This document shows positions 23,640 through 36,195 of a DNA stretch of 64,000 nt, one piece after another (within the stretch, counting starts at the first letter, position 1; every line of letters starts with the position of its first letter). The position numbers and the translations under genes were made by a program. Origin of the DNA: Ophiocordyceps camponoti-saundersi (nom. inval.) (Eukaryota; Ascomycota; Sordariomycetes; Hypocreales; Ophiocordycipitaceae); NCBI GenBank assembly GCA_003339415.1, contig PDHQ01000090.1, forward strand, positions 61,332-125,331, written 5' to 3'. The notes below the pieces were generated by a model. The model was given only the letters and a program-made list of their open reading frames with translations. It made no database searches and was not told where the DNA came from.

Positions 23640-25440
23640 AGCTATATATTAATAAGATTAAGCTATTATTTAATAACCGCGAACGCGCGCGCGTATATTA
23701 CTTATACCTAAACGAATTTTACTTATATACTTATATATTCCTAACTTAAGGATAATACTAAGGAGCTATATATTATATAAGCTAAGCGTTATAATAAATA
23801 ATAAAAGTTTAGAGGGGTATAAGCTATAGCTAAGGAAAATCTTATTTTAATTTAAAATTTAAGCTAAAGCTATATTTATAAAAATATAATTAAGGTAAAA
23901 AATACCTTAGGAGGTATTTATATTAAGGTTATAAAAAAAGTAAAGAAGGTAAAGGAAAAGGGGGGGGAGATATTTATCTCTATATTTAAGTTAATTTATA
24001 TTACCTTAGAGTAAGTTAATATTTATATTAATTAATAAACTTTAAGCTTTATAAATATAGCTTATAATATATTAAACTTAAGTAAGAAAATAGTAATAAT
24101 ATTTAAAAAGCTAAGAGGGCTAGCTTAAGCTTTACTTAAAGTAAGGGTAGATATAACTTATAAGGTAAGTAAGATACGTAAGCTAGCGATAACGAAGCTT
24201 ACTAAGGTAGCGCTTATAGCGCTTTTAAAAGGTAAGGGTAAGAGATAGATATCTTTTATTATAATCTAAACGCGCCTTACTAAGAAAAAAGCCCGCGCTA
24301 TGCTTAAAACTCCTATAATTATATTAGATATAAATAATAATAATAATAACTTATTACCTATTTTTACTATTAACTTAAAGTATTTATATCTTACTAAAGT
24401 ATACTTTAAGGAGAGTAAGGAAAAAAGCTTACGCTAAGTTAGTTTTAGCGATAATAAAGTTTTAAAGTTAAAGGCTACGCTAGCGCTAAGTATAGTAAAG
24501 ATAGGCCTAATTAGTAAAAGGGTAGCTAAGTTATTTATAGTAAAAGAGACCCCGGTTAAGGCGGCGGCTACTATAGCAGCTACTAATACTTACGTAGCTA
24601 TAGTAAATTATAATATTCTTATAATAAGGATAGATTTAGCTAAGTCTTATATTTTTTAAACGCTTAGAGTTACTTTACCTTAAGTTACTTAGTAAGCTAA
24701 TATTAGCTAGGAGTTTTAGTTAGTTAGTTTTTAACGTAACTTACCTCTCGCTAACTTAGAATTACTAAAGAAATATAAACTTAAGCTATACCTTAGCGGA
24801 GTATTAAGGAGGCGCGGGGGGCTTCGCGGTTATAAGCTATCGCTAAAATATCTAAAAATTTTAAGGTTAAATAAGTTATTCCTTAATAAAGATAATAAAC
24901 TAATACCGATAATAATTACTTTTAGTAATACGCGGCTTATTATTACGCTAGATCCTATTATTACTCTAAGCTTATTTTAGTAATAGGTAACTTTACCTAA
25001 GCTAGTTATTACTTTAAGCTTATTATAATAGTAAGTAATTACTTTATAGCTAATTACTACGCTAAACTTATTATAAGCTATTACGCTAATAGTAACTTTA
25101 AGTAAAATACGCCTTACTTTAAGTTTTAGTAGCTTTACGCTAAGTAAACTTATATTATAGGGCTAGTATTAGTTTATAGTTACTTTTACTAATAAAGTAG
25201 CTAAAAAAGTTAAGGAGTTATTAAATAAGGGAGAAGATAATAACTTAAACTTAGTAAATATAAATTTTTTTAAGATATAAAGTAGATTATAAATAGGGCG
25301 GGTAAATTAATAATATTATAGTTATAATAATTTACGTAAGATAAGGCTATATTTAGCTTTAGTTAGACTTAAGAGTATTAGCGTAAAAAGTATTAGTAAG
25401 CTAAAATTAGTATAAGTTAATATATTAAAGTATTTACTTT
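23640..25440 (+). pseudogene. E ORF1-like: basic, acidic and Gln-rich decayed frame
   Basis: A plus-strand frame is readable with RIP-type stops only. From about 24080 it is rich in Lys and Arg (for example ISKRVAKLFIVKETPVKAA near 24520), with an Asn run near 24330 that was probably an Asp run before RIP. A segment around 24960-25090 contains three or four imperfect repeats of a short Leu/Thr/Gln-rich unit. The composition resembles the nucleic-acid-binding ORF1 of non-LTR elements, but no CCHC knuckle was identified. Confidence 0.4.
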
Positions 25441-28400
25441 ACGATTATAGTTATTAATAAGTAGTAGTTAAGTTTTAATTATAGTCCGATATTAGAGGAG
25501 ATAGGCTAAGGTAATTTATAGCGCTATTTAACTAATTAAGAGTATTAAAGGAGTAAATAGTAAGTATTCTCTAGTTCGGTACCGTATTAATATAAAAGGG
25601 AGACTATTTCTAGCACGCGCTTATAAAAAAGGAACTCTCTAAGATTAATTTTACCTATATAAAATTATATAATTATAATACTAATATATTTTAGTAAATT
25701 TCTATATCTTTTAAGTAATTTCGCCTTATTAAGGTAAAGCGGGAAGTTAGAAGGAAATAAGGTAATCTTAGAATATTTTATATATAACTAGTTTTTAAAG
25801 TCCTCTTACTATACTTTTTAGTCCTAGCGGAGAAAGTTTATTATAAACTTCTTATCTAAAGGTAATATATCGCGTTTTATTTATATTTAAACTTAATATA
25901 TATATTCCTTTAGCGGCTACCTAGCTTTTTATTATCTTATTAATTAATAAAGGGGGAAGCGTAGTAAGAATTTTAAGATATCTCTAAAGGCGGTTTAGAT
26001 CTTATTTAGTATTATCGTATCCTCTAAATAGCGAAGAGTATTAATTTTCCTTTTATTTAAGTAAAGATTAAGTAAAAGAACTTAAAACTTAGCTTTAAGG
26101 TAATAAATAAGCGTAGCTTTATAAGCTTTAAGTATTATTCTAAAATATTATAATTATTCTAATCTTAAGGCTCTAGCTAAGCTTAATAGGTTTCCGCTTA
26201 TAAGGGTAATAATATAAAATATAATAGTAATATATATAATAAGTAACTAGATAACCTTTATATAAAGTTTATAAGCTTAGGTAAGGGGGTAATTTTAAGT
26301 AAAAGCGGATAAAAAGGAAAAGGTAAGGTTTTAGCGGAGGAGCTTAGTATATATAATTCGTAGATAAGGTTTCTATTATAGCTACTAATAAATTTAAATA
26401 CTTAGGAGTTTTACCTTAAAAATAAGGTAAATTTAATAATCTTTTAGTTAAACTAGGTCTATTTTTAAAGTATATTTTTAGGAAAAATATATAAGCTTAC
26501 TTTTCTTTAGCTTAAATTCTATATTATAATCGCGCGCCTATTATTTATATATTACTTATATAACTTAAAGCTATCTTATAGTTATTTTAAAGTTAGGCCT
26601 AATACTAAGAAAATTTATATTATTTATAAAACTAATTACTTATATTCTTTCCTTATATATTAGCTAATTATAAAGCGGGGCTATATATAGGATAAATAAG
26701 ATAGTAAAAAGCGGCGAATTTTAAGGAACTCTAATCTTAATCTAATATAGTTCCGAAATCCTATTATTAAAGTAAAGTTAAGAGATATAATCTTATAAAT
26801 AACTATTAAGGAAAGCTAGGATCTAGTTTAGGAATTTTAGATACTTAAGTTTAGCGATAAGTTTATTATAATATATAATATTAAACGCTCCCTTAATATT
26901 AAGTTATAGGAAAAATATTATTTCTTTTTTAGCTTAGGTAGCTTAAATAAGCTTAGTAATTATAAAAATAGCTAGCTCCGTAAACTAGTTCCACTTATTA
27001 CTTATCTAGCCTTTAAGAAGAAATTAATATAACTCCGCGGCCTTAGTAATTTATTATCTTATTATAGTTTTTAGGATTTTACCTAAGTAATATAATAAAA
27101 ATATAAGCTTATAAGCACTTACTTTTCGGTAAGCCTCCGGTTTCTTTTTAAACTTATATAAGATAATTATAATAGCAAACTATAGCTAGGGCGGAAAGTA
27201 ACTAAATTATATATATACTTAGAAAATTATAGCTAGCTAAGTAATAAAGATAAGGTAATATATTTTAAAAAATCCGGCGGGAATATTATTTACTTTAGCT
27301 ACTTTCTAAGAGGTTATTAACTTAAGTATTATAAAAATATTAGTTTAAGTAATTTTAATATTAATAGAAAACTTAAGTTTAAGTAATTTAATATTAGTTA
27401 AGGGTATATTATAAAGCTAAGAAAAGAACTAATTAGCTAAAATATTAGCTTTAGCTATATAGCTATTAGCTTAAAATTTACTAGTTATTCTTAATATAAA
27501 AAGATAGATTAGATCTTAGGGGAGATTATTTTAAATATAAGCTTAATACTTAATATATTAAAATTTAAAAAGTAAGCTAATAATAATATAAAGGAAAAAT
27601 CGCTAATAAGTATATTTTACTAAGTTTATAGCTATTTTTTAAGTAAAGGCTATCTCCTAAAATTATTACTAAAAGGAGTCCGAAAAGAGGGACTTATATT
27701 TACGCTAAGCTTACTTAGCTATTTAAATAGCCGAGGCTACGGCCGGGGTAAATTACGCCGCCTTATAAGAATAGGAAAAGGCGATAAATAATATTATCTA
27801 ATTAATAATAAGTTATAGCTCTTAATAAAATTAGTTAAGGGTATTATCGATTTTTATTAAGTTAGTAAAAGGGGAAAGTAAGAGGGTAATCTTAGCTAGG
27901 AACTTATAGTAAATTAGGTCCGGGTCCGCTTATCTTTACTATAAGCGCAGTATATATACTATTATAAATATAAGGATACTAATTATAAAAGATTAAAAAA
28001 TATAGTTAAATTTAATAAAGTTAAGGTTTAAATTAGTATAATATATATATAAGTCCGCTATAGCTAAGACTAAGTTTAGTATATTATCTTTATATTTATA
28101 AAAAATTTAGGTATATTCTCCTTTCGGGGTAAGGAGTTAAAATTATAGCTTAGTTATCTTATAAATTAGCTAATCTAAGTTATAAGAGAGCTTTTTATAA
28201 TAATCTTAAAGTAGGTAATATAAGTTAAAATTACTAACTAGGACGCGGTTAGGGTTTAGGGGAAAATCTTAAAAAATTAAAAAGCTACCGCTATAAGGGG
28301 TAATAAAAGGAGAGTAAATAAAAATAAACTAAAGTTTAGAATAGAAAATAATACTTATCTAGTCCTCCCTTATTTTTAGGAACTAAGTAAATATATTATA

Positions 28401-29456
28401 TTTTTTATAAATATAAACTAAAGTACGGCCGCTATTATAGATAAGGCGGTAAGGCGAAGTCTTAAGCAGAGGAGGCTTAGCGCTAAAGTAGCTAATAGTT
28501 TCTTAAAAAGTAATAATATTATAATCTAATTTACTATTAAATACTAGCTTAGCTAGCTTAGTACGCTTATTTATATTCTAAGAAAAGACTTTTATAAATA
28601 TAAGAAAATAGTTATAATAGTATTAGTTTCTTTACTATAATTTCTTTATAGCTTAGTTATAAATCTTATCTAAGTTTAGGCTAGGGCTAGGGTAATTAGT
28701 ATTTCTACGCTTTCTCGAATAGTAAGGTTAAGTTAAATTAAAAATAAAGCTAGTTTATCGATAGTTTATATAAGTAGGACGCTATCTATATCCTAAGGAA
28801 GGGAGGCACTCCGGGCCTATTAGATAAAGTATCTTATTACCTTAGGGGTATCCTTAATTACCTATATCTTAGTAGTAGGGCGGCCCCCTTCGGAGCCTAG
28901 GGGTTATCTATACTTCCTTCTAATAATAAACTAGCCCGGGGACGCACTATATATAATAATATCCTTAGTTATTACTAATTTTATTAATTATAAGATAAAC
29001 TATAAACTAGGCTTAGTAAATCTAACTAGTTATCTCTTATAGTAAGCTTTTACCTAATCTTAATACTTAATAGCGATAAGGTAAAGCTTAGACTATATAA
29101 GGTAATCCCTATTATAAGAGATATAATAAAATAAGTATCTTCTAATTCTAATATAATAGTTATCCTTATTCTTATAATTAGTTACTTTATACTTACTATA
29201 AAGCTTAAGGTATTTATATATTTTAGTAATATACTCGAAATAATAATAATTATAATATTGCTAGGGGCGGACCGCGTCTAAGAATAGCTTTATATAAAAG
29301 ATCTAAGCGTTAATAGCTAGCTTATTATTATAGAGTTTATTAATATTAACTAATAATTTAAAGCTAATAATAACCTCTATCTTAGTAAATTTAAGCTAAG
29401 GCTTAAGCGCTTATAAATAAGCTATAAGTATTTTATTAACTTATACTATCTTATTA
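25441..29456 (+). pseudogene. E ORF2-like: long decayed frame, function unknown
   Basis: A long frame, best between about 27000 and 29400, contains only RIP-type stops over several hundred codons and has well-preserved stretches such as VVGRPPSEPRGYLYF near 28880. I could not assign it to reverse transcriptase, transposase, helicase or tyrosine recombinase. It probably continues across the B3 insertion at 52049, where the frame reads GEVIIFPNSEV. A profile search after RIP-aware correction would decide the family. Confidence 0.4.
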
Positions 29457-29461
29457 AGGAG

Positions 29462-29969
29462 TATTAGAATATATATATTACTAGCTACTTACGAATATAA
29501 TATATATGAAAATACGCGTAATACGCGTCGCAGAGATTACTATCTCTATATAAATAAAATAGGAGGTTAGAGGCACGTATAAAAAGGAGTCGAACTTAAG
29601 ATAATACCGATCCGAGACTAATATAATATTAATATAATATATATCGTTAATATAATAAAAATCGAGGGCAAAAGGGAGTATAGTTAGAATATATATATAA
29701 TATATTTACTTTTCTATACTTTTTAAGAAAAAGATAAGTTATAAGTAAAGTTATTATTTAATCTTTTATAACTCTATTAGCTAAAATATATTATATAGTA
29801 AACGTAATATTCCTATACGCTATATAATTTAGATAAGTTACTTAAACCTTATTATCTAAGTTAATATAATATATATATTCTAAGTTTAATTTATTAATAT
29901 TTTTATTATAAGAAATTTATAATATAACTTTAGTTACTTATTTAGCTTAGGAAAGATACCTAACTAATA
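29462..29969 (+). repeat. B3 left LTR (5' LTR)
   Basis: 508 bp, starting TATTAGAATATATATATT and ending CCTAACTAATA; partner at 51536-52043. A TATA-like box is at 29547-29556. Confidence 0.93.
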
Positions 29970-30529
29970 TTAATTAATAATAAAGCTAAGTTATATCGCG
30001 GACTTAACTACCTTTTATTATTTAAAATTTAATTAACTAATATAAGCTAAAATATTAGCTTTATTATTATTTAACCTTAGTTTAAATCGGAAATAGAAAA
30101 ATAATTTAAATAGTAAATATTTATTAAAATACTAACTTTTAGAAAACTATAATTATTATTTCGATAATATATAGATATATTTTAACTAATATCTAATTAG
30201 TAACTTAATAATTTAAATATCCTAATACTTAGCGATAACTTATTATAAGTTAATATTATCTATTTTTTCTTCTTTTTACTTTTAATTTAAGATTTTTAGG
30301 AACTTATTTCGATTTTAACTTAAAATCCTATTAACTTTAGATTAATTTTAATAGTTACTTCGTAACTATTATTTACTAAGCTTTTATAAATTTAATATTA
30401 GAAATCTCTTATAATTAAGTTAATTTAGTAATATATAAGAGATAAAAATAATAAAAAATAAAAATAATAAGAAAAGAAAAAGTAAAATTCCTAAAATTAG
30501 AGTTCTTTACCCTTACTCTTAACGTAGAT

Positions 30530-31448
30530 ATCTAAGAGGGCGCGATACGCGATAATCGTATAAGGCTAGCTAAGTAATATTACTATATTAGTAATATTAG
30601 TTAAATATTAACTTAAATATAAATAAGAATTAAATTATTATTAAACTTACTTTAATATATTAATTTTTATATAAAAGCGTATTATTACCTATAAATATAG
30701 TAAAAGCTTATATAAAAGTAATAATAGCTAAAATAGTTTATTAAGTTAATATTAGTTTATATAAAGTTAAGTTTTAATAAGCTATATATATATTATTATA
30801 TTAAATATTCTTTTTAGTATACTAATAGTAAGTAATTACTAATTAAAAAACTTATTTCTAATAAGCGTTAATTTTTAGCTTTTACTTACCTATATAGCTA
30901 ATATAATTTTAGTATAAGGGTATTTTTTTAATATCGCTACGCTTAATATTATTATACCGCGCTTAAGATAATAGCGTAAGTAGCGGTAAGAATATAAAAA
31001 AATTACGCTTAATAAGTTATACTTAATAAGGCGTAATAAGCGTTATTATTAGTATAAGTAATAATATTTATAAGCGCGGGCGAAAAGTAATTATAAATAT
31101 TATAAAAAAAGCTTATAAGGGGCGCGTAAAAGAGATAAAAGTAAGATATATATAATATATATTTAAAGCTAAGTTTAGAGTATATTAGAAACCGGGTTAA
31201 TTTTAACTTATAGCTAATATAAATTAAAGCTAGAATTAATATACCTTTACGCCGCTAGCGAATTAAAGCCTTAAAAATATTATCGTTATTAATATTATTC
31301 TTAGATTTAGGACTTAAAATAATAATCTAATAACTACGCGAAGCGGTAAGCGTATAAGGGGGCGGTCCTAATATATAATTAATCTTAAGTTAAAGTTAGT
31401 AAAAACTTACTATAATATTAACTTAGAATTAACTTAAACTTACTTTTT
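30530..31448 (-). pseudogene. B3: decayed antisense ORF of family B
   Basis: This is the reverse-complement counterpart of the B2/B5 ORF region. The former acidic run is at about 31272-31300 and the donor-like site is near the D1 insertion point. RIP stops occur in every frame. D1 has separated the region from its upstream motifs. Confidence 0.55.
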
Positions 31449-31458
31449 TATATATAAT

Positions 31459-31868
31459 TATTAGTTAGCCTTCGTAGTGCGTATATAGGAGTTAATAACG
31501 ATTACTAGTACTAAAGGTATAATTCTTCTAGTTTATAATATTCGTCTATATCTTTTCTAAAATAAAGGGAATTCTACTTCTACTTATATATAAAATATCC
31601 TTATATATACTCTCTTCTTCTATACTCGATATTAGATCGAGTATAATCTAATCTCTTCCCGAAACTAATCCGATATTAACTAGGAGTCTATTAAAGCTCC
31701 TATCTAAAATATTATAATAAAAATATAATCGAAACTTACCTTATTTCTTATTACTTAAATCCTTTTAATATATCCTATATAATATACCCTTTTTCCCCTT
31801 ATCCTAAGTATATATAGATTTTATTTTATACCTATATAAATTTTAGTTATTTTTATATAAGTCTAATA
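31459..31868 (-). repeat. D1 left LTR (3' LTR in sense direction)
   Basis: 410 bp, partner of 50117-50526. Sense start restores to TGTTAGACTTATA. Confidence 0.94.
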
Positions 31869-31889
31869 CCGGTAACTTTTTCTTTTTCG

Positions 31890-32581
31890 GGAAGGGGCGA
31901 TTCCTCGGCCTATACTAAGTTTAAGTATTTCTTTTTCTAAGTTATAAAGCCTTAGACTTAGATATTAAGGGTATTAATATCGATTAGGCGTTCTAACGCC
32001 TTATTCGGATTATCCTTAGTTATAGCGTCTATAAGGTTATCTAAACTATTTATCTATCTAATTTCCTTAATTTCCTAGTTCTTATAGGACTCTTTTATTA
32101 ATATAATATTAATTATTAATCTCTTTTCTTTCGTAGTTCTAAGCTTTATTAGATATTTATATAGCGAGTATAAGTTAATATAAATAATAATTTAGATTAC
32201 GCTTAATCTGAGTTCGGACTAAATTCTTATTAATATTAAGCTAATAAAGATACTAATATCGAAGCTAGCTAATATTCCGTATATTTTAGACGCTAATATA
32301 GACTATATTACCTTTTTATACTTTATTAAACTTTAATAGATAATATTCCCGGAGAGCGTAAACTTATTTTTACCGCTAGTCTTTTATCTAAATATAATAA
32401 CGTATTTAATTTATAAGGATAAGTTAAAGTTATTCGTAAAAAAACTATTAGTAAAAATATAAAGCTTTATATTATTTAGCAGTATAGGGATATATTATAA
32501 TTTTTAGTTTTAGTACTTTTACTACTATCGTAGCTTTTTATTAAGCTTCTTATAATCTTTTCTATCTAGAGATTACTTTTA
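31890..32581 (-). pseudogene. D1 RNase H, C-terminal pol
   Basis: On the minus strand the frame reads YSLYKYLIKLRTTKEKRLII (around 32110-32170), then a region ending in INSLDN..DAITKDNPNKAL. This matches the conserved C-terminus of fungal Copia RNase H (S-L-Y-E-C-L..L-G-T-T-K-E-K-R-L, then N-P-A-D-A-x-T-K). The reading ends near 31890 next to the polypurine tract. The site of B5 insertion (TSD GGTAA/GGTAG) lies upstream in the sense direction. It settles the orientation and class of D1. Confidence 0.85.
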
Positions 32582-32586
32582 GGTAA

Positions 32587-33094
32587 TATCGGTTAGGCAT
32601 CCTTCCTAAGCCGAATAGGTAGCTAAAGTTATATTATAAACTTCTTATAATAGAGATACTAATAGATTAAACTTAGATTATATATATTATATTAACTTAG
32701 ATAATAGGGTTTAGGTAACTTATCTAGATTATATAGCGTATAGGAATATTATATCTACCGCACGATATACTCCGGCTAATAGAGTTATAAAAGATTAAAT
32801 AATAACTCTACTTATAACCTATCTCTCTCTTAAAAAGTATAGAAAAGTAAATATATTATATATATATTCCTCCTCTTACTAACTACCTCCCTATCCTCCT
32901 CTTATATTAACTTCGTATATTATATTAATATTATACTAATCTCGGATCGGTATTATCTTAAGTTCGACTTCTCTTTATACGTATCCCTAACCTCCTATTT
33001 TATTTATATAAAGATAGTTATCTTTATAACGTATACTACGCGTATTTAACGTATATTATATTCTTAAGTAGCTAGCAATATATATATTCTAATA
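32587..33094 (-). repeat. B5 left LTR
   Basis: 508 bp, partner of 35683-36190. Confidence 0.94.
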
Positions 33095-33953
33095 CTAGTA
33101 GTTTTTTTTTTTATAGTTAGGAATATATATTTATTAAGTAGGTAGTTTAGGTATAATTAGGTTCTTTTAGTAGCTTTCGTAGATTAAATTATTTCTCTAC
33201 CTCTAAGGACTTATATAGTTTAGGACTAGTAGATACCCTTACCTTACTAATTTATAGATAAACTTAGGTCGATATCGTGCTAATATCCGATATATTTCTT
33301 AATAATTTTAGTATAACTTCCTAAAACGGTACGCGTTAAGCTATATATTACGTTTTCCCGTTATTTATACTTTATAAATAAGAGATAAGGTTTAGGTAAT
33401 AAACTTAACGCTATATATTATTACTAATATAAAGCTTAATATTATATATTATTAGCCGCTACTATAAGCCGGTCTCTTAGCTTAATAGCTTCTAAGCTAA
33501 GGGACTAGTAAATAACTCCTCTAAACTTAATATAAGCTAGCTATAAGGATATTACTAAGGCGTCTTACTTTAGAGACCCCTAGTAAATATTAGCCGCGTA
33601 AGGGGGAATCTCCCCTATTAACTAGTAAACCCCCGTAGCCGGCGAGGGTTATCTCTTTCCTATAATACTAAGCGTTCCTATACCGTAATATTTATAGTTC
33701 CGCCGGGTTATTATAGTCTTTATATTATAATACCCCTAGGGCGGCGTGATTCTTAACCCTAAGGGTACCGTAATCCCCTAGTAATATTTTCTTTCTAATC
33801 TAAGGATTAGAGAAACGAAGAATAAATATAGTATAATATACTAAATAAAGAACGCGATACTTAGTAAACTTTCGCCGGATTAACCGCGAAAAATAGATAA
33901 GAAAAACTAAGGCGGTCGTAAAAAGGGAAGGGAAAAAAAAAAAAATTTTAGAA

Positions 33954-33983
<30 letters not shown>
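33954..33983 (+). repeat. 30-base G homopolymer in B5
   Basis: Thirty consecutive G follow an A-rich run. Other B copies have G-runs of about 7 to 11 at this place, so the tract belongs to the element but is expanded here. It could form G-quadruplex structures, or its length could be a sequencing artefact. Confidence 0.9.
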
Positions 33984-33984
<1 letters not shown>

Positions 33985-34199
33985 ATTTATACCTAGGAGG
34001 TATATACCTCTTATATCTATAAGAGGGGTTAGTATATACCGATATACTACTTATAGGAGGGGTAGGTATATACCTTATTTAGCGGGGTAAATTAGTAACT
34101 TAGCACCTTACTTATAAATTACCCCGCGCCCGAGCTCCTTATTCCTTTCCTCTTCCTTCTACCTTTATTATTATTATTATTATCGTTATTATCGTTATA

Positions 34200-35110
34200 T
34201 ATTAGAAGTAAGTTTAAGTCGATTTCGAGTTAGTATTATAGTAAGCTTTTACTAACCTTAACTTAAGATTTATTATATATTAGGACCGCCCCCTCGCACG
34301 CTTGCCGCTCCGCGCGGTTATTAAATTATTATTTCGAGTCCCGAGTTTAAGAATAATATTAATAATAACGATATTCTTAAGGCTTTAATTCGCCGGCGGC
34401 GTAAAGGTATATTAATCCTAGCTCTAATTCGTATTAGCTATAAGTCGAGATTAACCCGGTTTCTAATATATTTTAAACTTAGCTTTAAACGCGTATTACG
34501 CGTATTTTACTCTTATCTCCTCTACGCGCCCCTCGTAAGCTCTTTTTACGGTATCTACGATTACTTTTCGCCCGCGCCCGCAAATACCGTCGCTTACTTT
34601 TATAGCGATATTTATTACGCCTTATTAAGTACGACCTACTAAGCGTAATTTTTTTACGTCCCCGCCGCCGCTTACGCTATTATCTTAAGCGCGGCGCGAC
34701 GCTATTTAGCGCGGCGATATTAAAAAGGTGCCCCTATACTAAAATTATATTAGCTATATAAGTAAGTAAAAGCTAAAAATTAACGCTTATTAGGAATAGG
34801 TATTTTAATTAGTAACCGCTTATTACTAATATGCTAAAAAAAATATCTAATATAACGATATATATATAGCTTATTAAAACTTAACTTTATATAAACTAAT
34901 ATTAACTTAATAAACTATCCCGGCTATTATTACCTTTACGTAAGCTTTTACTATATTTATAAGCGATAATACGCCTTTATATAAAGACTAGTATGCCGAA
35001 ATAAGTCTAATAATAATTTAATCCTTATTCGTATTCGAGTCGATATCTAACTAATATTACTAATATAGTAATATTACTCGGCCGGCCTTACGCGATTATT
35101 ATATATCGCG
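34200..35110 (+). pseudogene. B5 antisense ORF with one 105-codon intact frame
   Basis: After a donor-like GTAAGT at 34208 and an acceptor-like AAG near 34267, the frame 34325-34642 is open for 105 codons before TAA. It reads SSPEFKNNINNNDILKALI, where the Asn run is the expected RIP product of an Asp run (T-GAT to T-AAT), then RRRRKG, then a Tyr/Leu/Phe-rich section. The rest of the ORF could not be followed with confidence. Upstream it has the same layout as B4 (trinucleotide run, intron, acidic run), so the two subtypes encode related proteins. The openness may reflect few Gln and Trp codons rather than function. Confidence 0.5.
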
Positions 35111-35682
35111 CCCTCCTAAACGTCCGCGTTAGGAGTAGGGGTAGGGGACTCTTAAGGATTTTACTTTTTTTTTTTTTTTCTTATTATTTTTATCTTTTAT
35201 TATTTTTATCTCTTATATATTACTAAATTAATTTAATTATAAGAAACTTCTAATATTAAATTTATAAAAGCTTAGTAAATAATAGTTATAGAGTAATTAT
35301 TAAAACTAATTTAAGGTTAATAAGACTTCGGGTTAAAATCGAAATAAGTTCCTAAAAAATCCTAAACTAAAAGTAAAGAGAAGAAAAAATAAATAATATT
35401 AACTTATAGTAAGTTATCGCTAAGTATTAGGATATTCGAATTATTAAGTTACTAACTAAATACTAGTTAAAATATATCTATACGTTATCGAAATAATAAT
35501 TATAGTTTCCTAGGAGTTAGCATTTTAATAAATATTTATTATCTAAATTATTCTTTTATTTCCGATCTAAACTAAGGTTAAATAATAACGAAGCTAGCAC
35601 TTTAGCTTATATTAGTTAACTAAGTTTTAAGTAATAAAAGGTAATTAAGTCCGCGATATAACTTAGCTTTATTACTAATTAG

Positions 35683-36190
35683 TATCGGTTAAGTATCCTT
35701 CCTAAGCTAAATAAGTAGCTAAAGTTATATTATAAACTTCTTATAGTAAAGATACTAATAAATTAAACTTAGATTATATATACTATATTAACTTAAATAA
35801 TAAAGTTCGGGTAACTTATCCGGATTATATAGTATATAGGAATATTATATTTACTATATAATATACTCTAGCTAATAGAGTTATAAAAGATTTAATAATA
35901 ACTTTACTTATAACTTATCTCTCTCTTAAAAAGTATAGAAAAATAAGTATATTATATATACGTTCCTCCTTCTACTAACTACCTCCCTATCCTCCTCCTA
36001 TATTAACTTCGTATATTATATTAATATTATACTAATCTCGGATCGGTATTATCTCGAGTTCGACTCCTCTTTATACGTATCCCTAACCTCCTACTTTATT
36101 TATATAGAGATAGTTATCTCTACGACGCGTGCTATGCGTATTTAACGCGTGTTATATTCCTAAGCAGCTAGCGATATATATATTCTAATA
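35683..36190 (-). repeat. B5 right LTR (5' LTR in sense direction)
   Basis: 508 bp partner of 32587-33094; putative primer binding site ACTAATTAG at 35674-35682. Confidence 0.94.
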
Positions 36191-36195
36191 GGTAG

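Larger units (their letters stand above)
22861..29461 (+). mobile_element. E: unidentified LINE-like element, first part
   Basis: E runs from about 22861 to 29461, where B3 is inserted (TSD AGGAG), and resumes at 52049. Total length is about 7 kb. It has a GC-richer leader (22861-23640) with a 10-bp inverted repeat at 22863-22872/22890-22899 and a palindromic GGGCCCGGG-rich patch near 23112. Two consecutive decayed plus-strand ORFs follow, and the far end has a TAA-repeat tail at about 52460-52474. Two ORFs plus a simple-repeat tail suggest a non-LTR element. No reverse transcriptase or endonuclease motif was recognised by eye, so the class is tentative. Confidence 0.5.
32587..36190 (-). mobile_element. 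B5: B element nested in D1 pol
   Basis: B5 is 3604 bp with two 508-bp LTRs. The TSD is GGTAA on the left (32582-32586) and GGTAG on the right (36191-36195), one base different. It belongs to the longer-LTR subtype with B2 and B3. The internal region has an exceptional 30-G run, a trinucleotide run (about 34165-34198), the antisense ORF and the conserved hairpin position. RIP is intermediate: more GC is left than in B2. Confidence 0.93.

Noticed and set aside
28760..28960. Fungal RecQ-like helicase or tyrosine recombinase (DUF3435) in E
   Set aside because: A few residues around GRPPSEPRG recalled such proteins, but the catalytic patterns were not found.
34333..34642. A functional host gene in B5
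   Set aside because: The frame lies inside an LTR element, aligns with decayed copies in B1-B3, and continues into sequence with stops.
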